This document shows, piece after piece, positions 56,905-64,000 of a DNA stretch of 64,000 bases (position 1 is the stretch's first letter; the number at the start of each line of letters is the position of its first letter). The notes below the pieces were generated by a model. The model was not told where the DNA came from. It was given only the letters and a program-made list of their open reading frames with translations, and ran no database searches. A program made the translations under genes and the position numbers. Source of the stretch: Bacillus mojavensis RO-H-1 = KCTC 3706. Its GTDB lineage: Bacteria > Bacillota > Bacilli > Bacillales > Bacillaceae. The DNA lies in the NCBI RefSeq assembly GCF_000245335.1, contig NZ_JH600294.1:282826-346825 (forward strand), in the 5' to 3' direction.

Positions 56905-57156
56905 TCACGCGTTGTGTTTTAACACCTCTTGATGAAAAACAGCCTGATAATCAGTCCATTTCATCCGGCGCTTCATATATTGTCGGAAAGAATACACTTT
57001 TGCCCTGCTATTTGATGAAAACACCTCTTTTAAGTAAATCTGCAAATGCTGATTCAACATAAAGAAATAATGTTCATCTTCCTTTAACACAGGTATTTCT
57101 GTCACTTTCACCTGAATCCCGTCGCTTCGTTTGAACTCTAGGCTTTTGAGTAACAA
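56905..57156 (-). CDS. ypmP: YpmP, small hypothetical protein
   Basis: 83 residues of the DUF2535 type: LEFKRSDGIQVKVTEIPVL, YFFMLNQHLQIYLKEVF, then a basic tail. Of several in-frame starts, TTG 9 nt after GAGG gives the length I recall; the open frame extends 15 codons further with no ribosome site. Function unknown. Confidence 0.75.
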   Translation of the reverse strand: MLLKSLEFKRSDGIQVKVTEIPVLKEDEHYFFMLNQHLQIYLKEVFSSNSRAKVYSFRQYMKRRMKWTDYQAVFHQEVLKHNA

Positions 57157-57246
57157 GCTATCAATCCTCATTTTTTGATTGTTTTCTTCTATTATATACA
57201 ATGCCGGCCGGGCTGTCTGTCATTTTGCGCGGTTGTGCCGAAAAAA

Positions 57247-58515
57247 TCAAATCAGCAGATGGAATAAATCTTGATCCTTATTTACCTCTAAATAATGAAA
57301 CGCTTTTTTATTCATCCGTTCAATCAGCGGTCCATAGTCAGCTTTGTTTTGAAGCTCAATGCCGACAAGAGCCGGTCCGTTGCTCTTATTGTTTTTCTTC
57401 GTATACTCAAATCGTGTAATGTCATCATTCGGCCCAAGAACTTCGTCAAGAAATTCACGGAGTGCACCAGCTCTTTGCGGAAAATTGACGATAAAATAAT
57501 GCTGAAGTCCTTCAAAAATCATAGACCGCTCCTTCATTTCCTGCATTCTTCCAATATCGTTATTGCCGCCGCTGACAACACATACTACGTTTTTCCCTTT
57601 AATTTCTTCCTTATATAAATCCAGTGCCGCAACAGAAAGAGCACCCGCCGGTTCAGCGACAATCGCACATTGATTATATAATTCAAGAATGGCTGTGCAT
57701 ACCTTCCCTTCAGGCACGAGAAGGATGTCATCAACTACGGTTTCTAGCGCTTGAAAGGTTTCATCGCCGATTTTTTTTACTGCCGCTCCGTCCACAAATT
57801 TATCAATTTTATCTAACGTAACGACATGTCCAGCTTTGTTAGATTCAAAATAAGACGCAGCGCCCGCCGGTTCAACCGCGATCACTTTTGTCTCAGGAGA
57901 CACGTTTTTCATATACGTGCCGACCCCTGCAAGAAGCCCGCCTCCCCCGACACTTGCAAATAGAAAATGCGGTTCTGTATCAATGTCATTTAAAATTTCG
58001 ACTGCCAGAGTTCCCTGGCCGGCCATTACATCCGGATCATCAAACGGATGAATAAAGGTTCGGTGTTCCTGCTCACAGCATTCAACTGCATTTTTATACG
58101 CATCATCAAAAGTATCACCTGTCAAAATAATATCGATAAATCCTTTTCCGAACAGTTCCACTTGTGACACTTTTTGTCTTGGTGTTGTGGAAGGCATGAA
58201 AATTTTCCCATGAATGCCCAGGTGTTTACACGAAAACGCTACACCTTGTGCGTGGTTTCCGGCACTTGCGCACACGACCCCGTTTTTTGTCTGCTCGTCA
58301 GAGAGCTGCTTCATTTTGTTATAAGCCCCTCTGAGTTTAAAAGATCTGACTACCTGCAAGTCTTCTCGCTTCAAATAAATATTGCATTCGTATCTCTCAG
58401 AAAGTCTGTCATTCCTTTGCAGCGGTGTGTGAGTCACAACGTCCTTCACGTTTTGATGAGCCTTTAAAATGTCTTTCACTTGGATGAGAGAGTTTTCTTT
58501 AAGCAACGGTTTCAT
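57247..58515 (-). CDS. ilvA: Threonine dehydratase IlvA
   Basis: A PLP enzyme of 422 residues that deaminates threonine to 2-oxobutanoate, the first step to isoleucine. The PLP-Lys is in SFKLRGAYNKM, the phosphate-binding loop is SVGGGGLLAG, and SGGNNDI is near 310. A shortened C-terminal ACT-like regulatory domain (about 330-422) follows. Upstream AT-rich DNA includes GTGTTATAATGG as -10. CodY control is expected from other work, but I cannot point to a clear box. Confidence 0.95.
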   Translation of the reverse strand: MKPLLKENSLIQVKDILKAHQNVKDVVTHTPLQRNDRLSERYECNIYLKREDLQVVRSFKLRGAYNKMKQLSDEQTKNGVVCASAGNHAQGVAFSCKHLGIHGKIFMPSTTPRQKVSQVELFGKGFIDIILTGDTFDDAYKNAVECCEQEHRTFIHPFDDPDVMAGQGTLAVEILNDIDTEPHFLFASVGGGGLLAGVGTYMKNVSPETKVIAVEPAGAASYFESNKAGHVVTLDKIDKFVDGAAVKKIGDETFQALETVVDDILLVPEGKVCTAILELYNQCAIVAEPAGALSVAALDLYKEEIKGKNVVCVVSGGNNDIGRMQEMKERSMIFEGLQHYFIVNFPQRAGALREFLDEVLGPNDDITRFEYTKKNNKSNGPALVGIELQNKADYGPLIERMNKKAFHYLEVNKDQDLFHLLI

Positions 58516-58766
58516 GTACAGATTCCTTTCTTGTTTTAAATCCCTATTTAATATGCCATTATAACACGAATATTCAAATAATAAGACAATTATTTTTATT
58601 TAGTAAATAAAAAAATCAATCGCATTCTAAGTTCGCCGCATCCAGCGATAACATCTGTGTGACCTGCATCCAGCAGACATAAGAACAAAGTTCTAAAGGA
58701 TAAAAGATGTTTTTAGATGAAAGGCATGTTATAATAGAACCAATTAGAACCAAAAGGAGCCAATAA

Positions 58767-59771
58767 ATGATTACCGCACCTCAACCTTGCACTTTTCATA
58801 ATCTAATTGGAGAGCATCAACTCTTTCTCGAAACAAAACGAGTCGCTATGCAGTTTGCCTTATCAGAGCTTCCTGTCCTGATCACAGGAAAAGTCGGAAC
58901 AGGCAAGGATCATTTTGCACAAGCCATACACCAAGGCTCTTCAAGAAATGGCGAACCATTGATCAGTATCTATTGCAGCACCCATTCAGAAGAAAGCCTT
59001 GCATACGAGCTTTTTGGCTCTGACGGAATCTCCGGTGCGTTTCAAAAAGCCGCCCGAGGCACACTTCTTCTTAATGACATATGGAATATGCCGGTTTCTG
59101 TACAAGCTAAGCTTTTAGAAGCACTTGACTCTGATGGGGAAAAACCGAGAATCATCTGTGCTTCTGTCATCCCGATAACAGAGGTTGCCAAAAATACATT
59201 CAGGCAAGACTTATTTTACAGGCTGAATATTTTAACGCTCACATTGCCGGTGCTGACCGAGCGAAAAAGCGATATCCCCCTTTTGACCCAGTATTTCCTT
59301 TCAGAATCCGGGCAGCCTTTATTAATTGAGCCTTCAGTCTTTCCGCTGCTTAAACAGCATCCATTTGAAGGGAATGTAAGAGAATTAAAAAACGCAACAG
59401 ATTATATGGCGGCAGTATCCAGCGGAGGAACCATTCATCCGTATGACGTTCCGCCCTATATACGGGACGGACTAAATGAAAAAACGACGAAGAAAAAAGC
59501 GAAGCTTCTGACTTTAATGGAAAAAGCAGAATTTCTGTTTATTTTGGAAACCATAAAAGTGTTAAATGAAAAAGGCGAACCGGCAAGCAGACGGATCATT
59601 TCTGAACGCAGCAAAAACAGCCAAACCTCACTAACGCCGCAGCAGGTCAGAAGCCGTCTGGATTATTTGGAGAAAAAAGAGTATGTGACAAAAAGCCGCG
59701 GACGTGCGGGCACAAAAATTACGTTAGAAGGGCTGAATTTTTTAGAAACGCTGCAAAAACAAATGATGTAG
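58767..59771 (+). CDS. yplP: YplP, sigma-54-activator-like AAA+ protein lacking GAFTGA
   Basis: A 334-residue AAA+ domain protein related to NtrC-type activators. Walker A GKVGTGKDH (about 42), Walker B GTLLLNDIWN, FRQDLFYRLN and the ENVREL-like FEGNVRELK segment are present. A C-terminal helix-turn-helix-like part follows (SRRIISERS, QVRSRLDYLEKKEYV). The GAFTGA loop that touches sigma-54 is replaced by DGISGAFQKA. There is no N-terminal receiver or sensor. A cold-shock-linked sigma-L role is described for YplP in strain 168. The start ATG follows AAAAGGAGCC. Confidence 0.88.
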   Translation: MITAPQPCTFHNLIGEHQLFLETKRVAMQFALSELPVLITGKVGTGKDHFAQAIHQGSSRNGEPLISIYCSTHSEESLAYELFGSDGISGAFQKAARGTLLLNDIWNMPVSVQAKLLEALDSDGEKPRIICASVIPITEVAKNTFRQDLFYRLNILTLTLPVLTERKSDIPLLTQYFLSESGQPLLIEPSVFPLLKQHPFEGNVRELKNATDYMAAVSSGGTIHPYDVPPYIRDGLNEKTTKKKAKLLTLMEKAEFLFILETIKVLNEKGEPASRRIISERSKNSQTSLTPQQVRSRLDYLEKKEYVTKSRGRAGTKITLEGLNFLETLQKQMM

Positions 59772-59794
59772 CAGCGAAAGCGAGGAGAATGTAC

Positions 59795-60436
59795 GTGTAT
59801 ACAATAAAAGAAGAGATTGCCAACGCCATCACCCACGGCATCGGTGTGTTCTTATCCATTCCAGCATTAGTGTTCCTGATCATATTTGCGGCTAATTACG
59901 GATCCGCATGGGATATCGTCAGCTTTACCATATTTGGTGTATCCATGCTACTGCTTTATTTGAGCTCCACCCTGCTTCACAGCATTCAGCACAAAAAGAC
60001 GAAAGATATTTTGGAGATTATTGACCATAGCGCTATTTACGTGTTGATTGCCGGAACCTACACCCCTTTTCTGCTTGGACCGTTAAAGGGCACACTCGGC
60101 TTCACCCTGCTGATCATCGTTTGGTCGCTTGCCCTTTGTGGAATCGTGTTTAAAATTTTCTTTGTAAAACGGTTTATCATTTTATCTACCTTGATGTATT
60201 TATTAATGGGATGGCTGATGATCATCGCGGTTAAACCTTTATATGCCTCACTGACAGGAGCTGGATTCAGCCTTCTTTTACTTGGCGGTCTGCTGTATTC
60301 CGCCGGAACGATCTTTTATATTTGGAGAAAGATTCCCTTCCATCACGCCATTTGGCACAGCTTTGTTTTAGGCGGAAGCGCAGCGATGTTTTTCTGCGTG
60401 CTGTTCTATTGTGTGAAAGTGCCGTTTTTATCCTAA
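59795..60436 (+). CDS. yplQ: Hemolysin-III/PAQR-family membrane protein YplQ
   Basis: A 213-residue seven-helix membrane protein of the hemolysin III/PAQR family, with the metal-site residues expected (HGIGVF, STLLHSIQH with Ser/His, DHSAIYVLIAGTYTPF, and the C-terminal HHAIWHSFV). An ATG two codons earlier exists, but AGGAG is only 1 nt from it and 7 nt from the GTG used. Function in bacteria is unclear. Close to and downstream of yplP. Confidence 0.9.
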   Translation: MYTIKEEIANAITHGIGVFLSIPALVFLIIFAANYGSAWDIVSFTIFGVSMLLLYLSSTLLHSIQHKKTKDILEIIDHSAIYVLIAGTYTPFLLGPLKGTLGFTLLIIVWSLALCGIVFKIFFVKRFIILSTLMYLLMGWLMIIAVKPLYASLTGAGFSLLLLGGLLYSAGTIFYIWRKIPFHHAIWHSFVLGGSAAMFFCVLFYCVKVPFLS

Positions 60437-60437
60437 T

Positions 60438-60472
60438 GAAAAAGTGCAGTCTCAGTGACTGCGCTTTTTTAG
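60438..60472. terminator. Bidirectional terminator yplQ/ypkP
   Basis: AAAAGTGCAGTC/GACTGCGCTTTTTT stem between convergent genes. Confidence 0.88.
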
Positions 60473-61089
60473 GCCCGTAATTGCTTCTCACTTGCCGGAA
60501 TATAAGCTTTAGAAAATGACAATTCTATATCTGCTGGTTTTAAGCGTTTAAAAAGCGACCCCTTCAGCACTTCATCTGTTCCTGTCGTTTCCACTATTAC
60601 AACCGGAAGACTGCAGCGGGCGGCAAGTTCCAATGGATCGATGCACCCATCTAAAGAAAGAATCATGCTTTGGCCTTTTTCTAATTGGGTCAAAGTATCT
60701 TCATATACCTTTTCTGAACTGCTCTCTTGTATGACATTCATCCGTTCAAGCCATTGTCCGATAATCGGTAAGCGAAACACTTTGGGGTTTGCGATAAAAC
60801 CGGCAGGCTTCTCAATATACCCAGCAATTAAAGCAAGTTCAGCTAATCGCAAACGAGAATGCACATACAAAACAGGACCGCTCGGTATCGGCTCTGGCTG
60901 ATGGATGGTGATGACAGATCCTGAAATACCGATACAGCCTTCCAAAAACGCCTTTGGCTGCTCGTAAACGAGTTTCATCTGTTTTTTGTATGACAGACGC
61001 GGATCCAGCATTCTTTGATTAAACAATTGTTTTATATTTTTTAACAGCATATACACAATGTAAATCACTAGGCAGCTGTAGCGAATCAA
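60469..61089 (-). CDS. ypkP: YpkP, PlsC-like acyltransferase with altered motif
   Basis: 206 residues with an N-terminal membrane helix and a fold-like match to 1-acyl-glycerol-3-phosphate acyltransferases ([26 protein letters not shown]). The catalytic HX4D motif seems degraded: VHSRLRLAE has His but no Asp four residues on. It may be inactive or use another chemistry. It starts immediately after the dfrA stop, the third gene of thyB-dfrA-ypkP. Confidence 0.82.
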   Translation of the reverse strand: MIRYSCLVIYIVYMLLKNIKQLFNQRMLDPRLSYKKQMKLVYEQPKAFLEGCIGISGSVITIHQPEPIPSGPVLYVHSRLRLAELALIAGYIEKPAGFIANPKVFRLPIIGQWLERMNVIQESSSEKVYEDTLTQLEKGQSMILSLDGCIDPLELAARCSLPVVIVETTGTDEVLKGSLFKRLKPADIELSFSKAYIPASEKQLRA

Positions 61090-61599
61090 TTAAAATCCTC
61101 CCGCTTCAGATGATGCATTCTTTTTTTCATACACTAAAAATTCATAGTCATACGGATTTTTTTCGTCCTTCGTCCCTTGCTCAGAAGAAACAAGCTTCCA
61201 TTTGCTCTCATCAAATTCAGGAAAGTAGCGGTCTCCATCAAACTGGTGATGAATTTTTGTCATATACAGCCTGTCCGCATAAGGAAACAGTGCCGTATAA
61301 AGCTGTGCGCCTCCGATCACGAAGCATTCCTCAGTATCTGAAGCAATCTGAAGTACGTCCTCTATTGAACTGACAACGGTACACCCTGGAAATTCTGCAT
61401 CGTGTGCAGATGTCACAACAATATTTTTCCGATTTGGAAGCGGTCGTCCAATTGATTCATATGTTTTTCGCCCCATGATGATTGAATGTCCTGAGGTTAC
61501 TTTTTTAAAGTATGCAAGGTCATTCGGCAAATGCCACGGCAAATCATTGTCCTTCCCGATAAGCCGATTGGCATCCATCGCGAAGATGAATGAAATCAT
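61090..61599 (-). CDS. dfrA: Dihydrofolate reductase DfrA
   Basis: A 169-residue [27 protein letters not shown] with the active-site Asp in [19 protein letters not shown] for NADPH, and [12 protein letters not shown]. Makes tetrahydrofolate and is the trimethoprim target. The ATG overlaps the thyB stop by 4 nt (ATGA type). Confidence 0.96.
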   Translation of the reverse strand: MISFIFAMDANRLIGKDNDLPWHLPNDLAYFKKVTSGHSIIMGRKTYESIGRPLPNRKNIVVTSAHDAEFPGCTVVSSIEDVLQIASDTEECFVIGGAQLYTALFPYADRLYMTKIHHQFDGDRYFPEFDESKWKLVSSEQGTKDEKNPYDYEFLVYEKKNASSEAGGF

Positions 61600-62390
61600 A
61601 CGCTGACCGCTCCTTTAATATGCGGATGCGGATTGTAATCTTCAATGATAAAGTCATCAAACGTAAAGCCGAAAATTGAATCAACCTCTCTGGCAAAACG
61701 AAGCTTCGGCAGCGGGCGGACATCTCTGGTCAGCTGCAAGTTAACCTGTTCAATGTGATTTTGATAAATATGAACATCTCCGAATGTATGAATAAACTCG
61801 CCCGGCTCAAGCCCTGTTACATGAGCGATCATCATTGTAAGCAACGCATAAGAAGCTATATTAAACGGCACACCGAGGAAAACATCGGCTGAGCGCTGAT
61901 AAAGCTGGCAGGACAGCTTGCCGTCAGACACATAAAATTGGAACAGGCAGTGGCACGGAGGCAAGGCCATTTTATCAATTTCACCAACATTCCAGGCACT
62001 GACGATTAAACGTCTGGAGTTCGGATTTGTTTTAATATCTTCAACAAGACGTGAAATTTGATCAATGGTTTCTCCGTCAGCTCCCCGCCATGAGCGCCAT
62101 TGTGAACCATATACAGGTCCGAGTTCGCCGTTTTCATCGGCCCACTCATTCCAAATACGCACTCCGTTTTCCTGCAGATAGCGTACATTGGTATCCCCCT
62201 TTAAAAACCAAAGCAGCTCATGCGCAATTGATTTAAAGTGAAGTTTTTTTGTGGTCAGCATCGGGAAGCCTTCCTGCAAATTAAATCTCATTTGATAGCC
62301 GAAGGTGCTGATTGTTCCGGTTCCTGTACGGTCTCCCTTTTTCTCACCATGATCTAAAACATGCCGGCATAATTCTTTATACTGTTTCAT
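61596..62390 (-). CDS. thyB: Thymidylate synthase ThyB
   Basis: A 264-residue ThyA-type enzyme, methylating dUMP with methylene-tetrahydrofolate: [17 protein letters not shown], catalytic Cys in [11 protein letters not shown] and [13 protein letters not shown]. Directly coupled to dfrA, which regenerates its folate. First gene of the thyB-dfrA-ypkP operon. Confidence 0.96.
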   Translation of the reverse strand: MKQYKELCRHVLDHGEKKGDRTGTGTISTFGYQMRFNLQEGFPMLTTKKLHFKSIAHELLWFLKGDTNVRYLQENGVRIWNEWADENGELGPVYGSQWRSWRGADGETIDQISRLVEDIKTNPNSRRLIVSAWNVGEIDKMALPPCHCLFQFYVSDGKLSCQLYQRSADVFLGVPFNIASYALLTMMIAHVTGLEPGEFIHTFGDVHIYQNHIEQVNLQLTRDVRPLPKLRFAREVDSIFGFTFDDFIIEDYNPHPHIKGAVSV

Positions 62391-62431
62391 TTAATCATCC
62401 TTTAAAAGTAGTCTTATAGTAGTGTAACACA

Positions 62432-62470
62432 ATAAAAAATCATTTCTGAACCCAGAAATGATTTTTTTTA
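62432..62470 (-). terminator. ypjQ terminator
   Basis: AAATCATTTCTG/CAGAAATGATTTTTT stem on the minus strand after ypjQ, upstream of thyB. Confidence 0.88.
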
Positions 62471-62474
62471 TAGA

Positions 62475-63008
62475 TTAGCTGACAACAGGCTTTTCGTCCT
62501 GTTCTTTTTCTTCATCTTGCAGATCCTGATGTGTGTGGGCAATTCTGCTCGCTGCTGCGGCTGCAAGTGCTGCGACAATATCATCCAAAAACGTATGGAT
62601 GCCGTCAGGGCTTTCATCGAGCTCCTTAATAATTCCGATCTTCTCTTTATCCAAATAACCAAAGTTGGTCAAGCCGATCGAGCCGTACACATTAACGATT
62701 GAAAGAGGGATAATTTCATCTATGCCGTAGAGCGGTTCATCTGTTTCAACAAGATGCTGCAGCGGTTCAGGAAGAAGTTTCTGCTCTGCAAGCTGATCAA
62801 GCGCCAGCCCTGTTAATACAGCATGGATAATTTCACGCTTGTTCAGTACTTTTTCTACATTCTCCATACATACACTAAGCGGGAGATTTGGATTGTATTT
62901 TTCCTGAAGTTTTTGAACGATACGCGCAATGTCTTCTATCATAACGCCCCGTTTGTTCAGCATATCCTTTGTTATATCGACCATTTCATTCATTGTGTAC
63001 TTTTTCAT
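62475..63008 (-). CDS. ypjQ: YpjQ, phosphatidylglycerophosphatase-A-like protein
   Basis: 177 residues, with the PgpA-like all-helical domain (VDITKDMLNKRGVMIEDIARIV, GSIGLTNFGYLDKEKIG, then DDIVAALAAAAASRI as the C-terminal signature). PgpA-like YutG is its relative. Function unproven. Two candidate ATGs follow AAAGGAG; the one of MKKYTMNE is 12 nt away, the other overlaps the site. Confidence 0.85.
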   Translation of the reverse strand: MKKYTMNEMVDITKDMLNKRGVMIEDIARIVQKLQEKYNPNLPLSVCMENVEKVLNKREIIHAVLTGLALDQLAEQKLLPEPLQHLVETDEPLYGIDEIIPLSIVNVYGSIGLTNFGYLDKEKIGIIKELDESPDGIHTFLDDIVAALAAAAASRIAHTHQDLQDEEKEQDEKPVVS

Positions 63009-63025
63009 ATCTAATGGCATCTCCT

Positions 63026-63640
63026 TTAGGCACTCATCCAGTTGGGAGGTGTGTTGCGGTCCCAATAAATGCTCCCAAGCTCATGGTGTGATTGAAATCC
63101 ATCTTCTGCTGTATGATAATGAAAATTAAACCAGTAGCCGTCATGTGGGGGGTGGTCTCTGCGCACATGGAACCTGAGAAGGTCTTCTCCGGTTGACCGA
63201 TTGTAAACGTGAAAGATTTTCTCCGTTTTCCCCGCTGAAGGCTTGCTTGAAATCACAACATCTTGATACGCTTCATCGTCTTGCAATGTCGCTAAGAAAT
63301 CACATATGACATTTTCGATTTTCGGCAGAATCTCTTTCCGATAGTCATCTTCAATGACCGGAGCAATTTTGCTGCCAAATTTCAAAAAAGACTGATTTTC
63401 AGCGCTGTCAAGGAGCTGTTCCTTGTACGATTGAAAAAGTAATTCGGGGTCTCGCCTGTCTTCCGATTCATAATCATCGTACAAATCATGCTCATCATAA
63501 AAAGCGGTGTAATCATTCTGCTCAAGACTGCTCGGCTGTCCTGAAGGCTTGTCTGCCATGAGTGCAGCCGGAGGAGATACGAGCCCAAACGTTACGATGG
63601 TAAATAAAACCACAAGGGTCTTTCTCATCCACAAGTTCAT
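63026..63640 (-). CDS. ypjP: YpjP, secreted hypothetical protein
   Basis: 204 residues: signal peptide (LVVLFTIVTFGLVSPPAALMA), an acidic Tyr/Asp-rich stretch (about 40-65), then a soluble domain ending in HHELGSIYWDRNTPPNW. Family of unknown function in Bacillus. It lies 17 nt upstream of ypjQ and is probably cotranscribed. Confidence 0.88.
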   Translation of the reverse strand: MNLWMRKTLVVLFTIVTFGLVSPPAALMADKPSGQPSSLEQNDYTAFYDEHDLYDDYESEDRRDPELLFQSYKEQLLDSAENQSFLKFGSKIAPVIEDDYRKEILPKIENVICDFLATLQDDEAYQDVVISSKPSAGKTEKIFHVYNRSTGEDLLRFHVRRDHPPHDGYWFNFHYHTAEDGFQSHHELGSIYWDRNTPPNWMSA

Positions 63641-63804
63641 GACTGCTTATTCCTCTCTCTTTTATTGTCATGTTTCTCTTATTTTATCATATGTCGAACT
63701 TACAAGTCATGCACTATATGAAGCTCTTACTCAATTTAGGAGATTTGTTGCTTTGCTGCGCGTGTAAAAACGCTTACAATATAATATGAAAGGAGGCCTT
63801 CCGC

Positions 63805-63879
63805 ATGATTGACGCTTTGTTTGCAACGGTTTCACTTTTAACATTATTATATTTTGTCGTCATGGAAGTCACCGATTAG
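63805..63879 (+). CDS. Tiny membrane protein (24 aa)
   Basis: 24 codons, MIDALFATVSLLTLLYFVV plus five residues: a single hydrophobic helix with acidic ends. A perfect GAAAGGAGG is 8 nt before the ATG, and a TACAAT/TATAAT-type -10 lies 25-30 nt upstream. A strong terminator follows at once, so this looks like a complete miniature gene. Family unknown. Confidence 0.65.
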   Translation: MIDALFATVSLLTLLYFVVMEVTD

Positions 63880-63916
63880 AAACAAGCCCGTGAGGTTCTT
63901 CACGGGCTTGTTTCTC
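63880..63916. terminator. Bidirectional terminator at the right end
   Basis: AAACAAGCCCGTGA/TTCACGGGCTTGTTT stem between the 24-codon gene and convergent ypiP. Confidence 0.9.
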
Positions 63917-64000
63917 TCTCGATTTGAATAACACCGTAGTGAAAAAGCGCTGTTTTTCTTTTCAACACGTTAAAACCAAATTGTTCAAAGCGCGGGCTTT
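63900..64000 (-). CDS. ypiP: C-terminal end of YpiP (probable methyltransferase)
   Basis: The last 32 codons of a minus-strand gene entering from the right edge: SPRFEQFGFNVLKRK and then ALFHYGVIQIERE before TGA. The pattern fits the final strands of a class I methyltransferase, and ypiP is expected next to ypjP by gene order. The identification is by synteny and short sequence only. Confidence 0.55.
   Translation of the reverse strand, partial: SPRFEQFGFNVLKRKTALFHYGVIQIERETSP

Noticed and set aside
63764..63785. TGTAAAAACGCTTACA as a CcpA (cre) site upstream of the 24-codon gene
   Set aside because: The two half-sites are 2 bp too far apart for the 14-bp cre consensus, so I treat the resemblance as chance.

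Overview
The window is chromosomal DNA of a Bacillus subtilis-group organism. Gene order (dhaS-sqhC-sodF-yocRS-odhBA-yojONM-cwlS-yojK-cdaS-yojI-rsbRC-bshB2 ... yodA-yodT ... cgeEDC/cgeAB-phy ... msrBA-ypoP ... ilvA ... thyB-dfrA-ypkP-ypjQP-ypiP) is that of B. subtilis 168 as I recall it. The proteins look close but not identical to strain 168, so this is probably a sister species or a divergent strain. Ribosome-binding sites are of the strong AAGGAGG kind, TTG/GTG starts are common, and most transcription units end in a clear hairpin plus T-tract. I see no tRNA, rRNA, CRISPR, insertion sequence or prophage.

Layout. 1-5.3 kb: yozO (partial), yozC, aldehyde dehydrogenase, the sporulene cyclase gene sqhC overlapping sodF. 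5.3-7.9 kb: two divergent secondary transporters. 7.9-12.0 kb: odhAB (2-oxoglutarate dehydrogenase E1/E2). 12.2-24.4 kb: a MoxR-ATPase/VWA pair, a copper-site-deficient SOD-like lipoprotein, the LysM endopeptidase CwlS, a UGT glycosyltransferase, the sporulation c-di-AMP synthase CdaS, a MATE pump, stressosome RsbRC and bacillithiol deacetylase BshB2. 24.5-36 kb: spore proteins (gerT, yojB, yodI), quinone/oxidant response genes (yodB, yodC, probably yodD/yodE), a DUF3311/SSS transporter pair, ctpA, yodJ, deoD. 36-39 kb: small hypothetical genes. 39-45.5 kb: a tight kamA-yodPQRST cluster behind a good sigma-E promoter match, apparently a mother-cell lysine/beta-lysine catabolic operon. 45.5-49.8 kb: cge genes for spore surface glycosylation. 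49.8-51.5 kb: phytase and a collapsed remnant of spsM, the gene that carries the SP-beta prophage attachment site in strain 168. 51.5-64 kb: methionine sulfoxide reductases, a MarR regulator, a MATE pump, ypm genes, ilvA, a sigma-54-activator-like AAA protein without the GAFTGA loop, the folate/thymidylate operon, and ypj genes.

Two kinds of damage stand out. First, many otherwise well-conserved genes (sqhC, odhA, rsbRC, yojE, yodE, ctpA, yodM, msrB, ypoP) carry one or a few 1-base indels, mostly in short homopolymers. This looks more like consensus sequencing error, or less likely a mismatch-repair-defective lineage, than gene-by-gene decay. Second, three loci have lost large internal segments, which homopolymer error cannot explain: yojA (most of a gluconate-permease-type gene), yodP (the acetyl-CoA-binding part of the beta-lysine acetyltransferase) and spsM. 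I found no clearly new defence or mobile system. The best leads are the sporulation lysine-catabolic operon with its broken acetyltransferase, the eroded spsM/SP-beta locus, the YojN/YojO ATPase-VWA pair, the YplP regulator without GAFTGA, and several unlisted-size small proteins.
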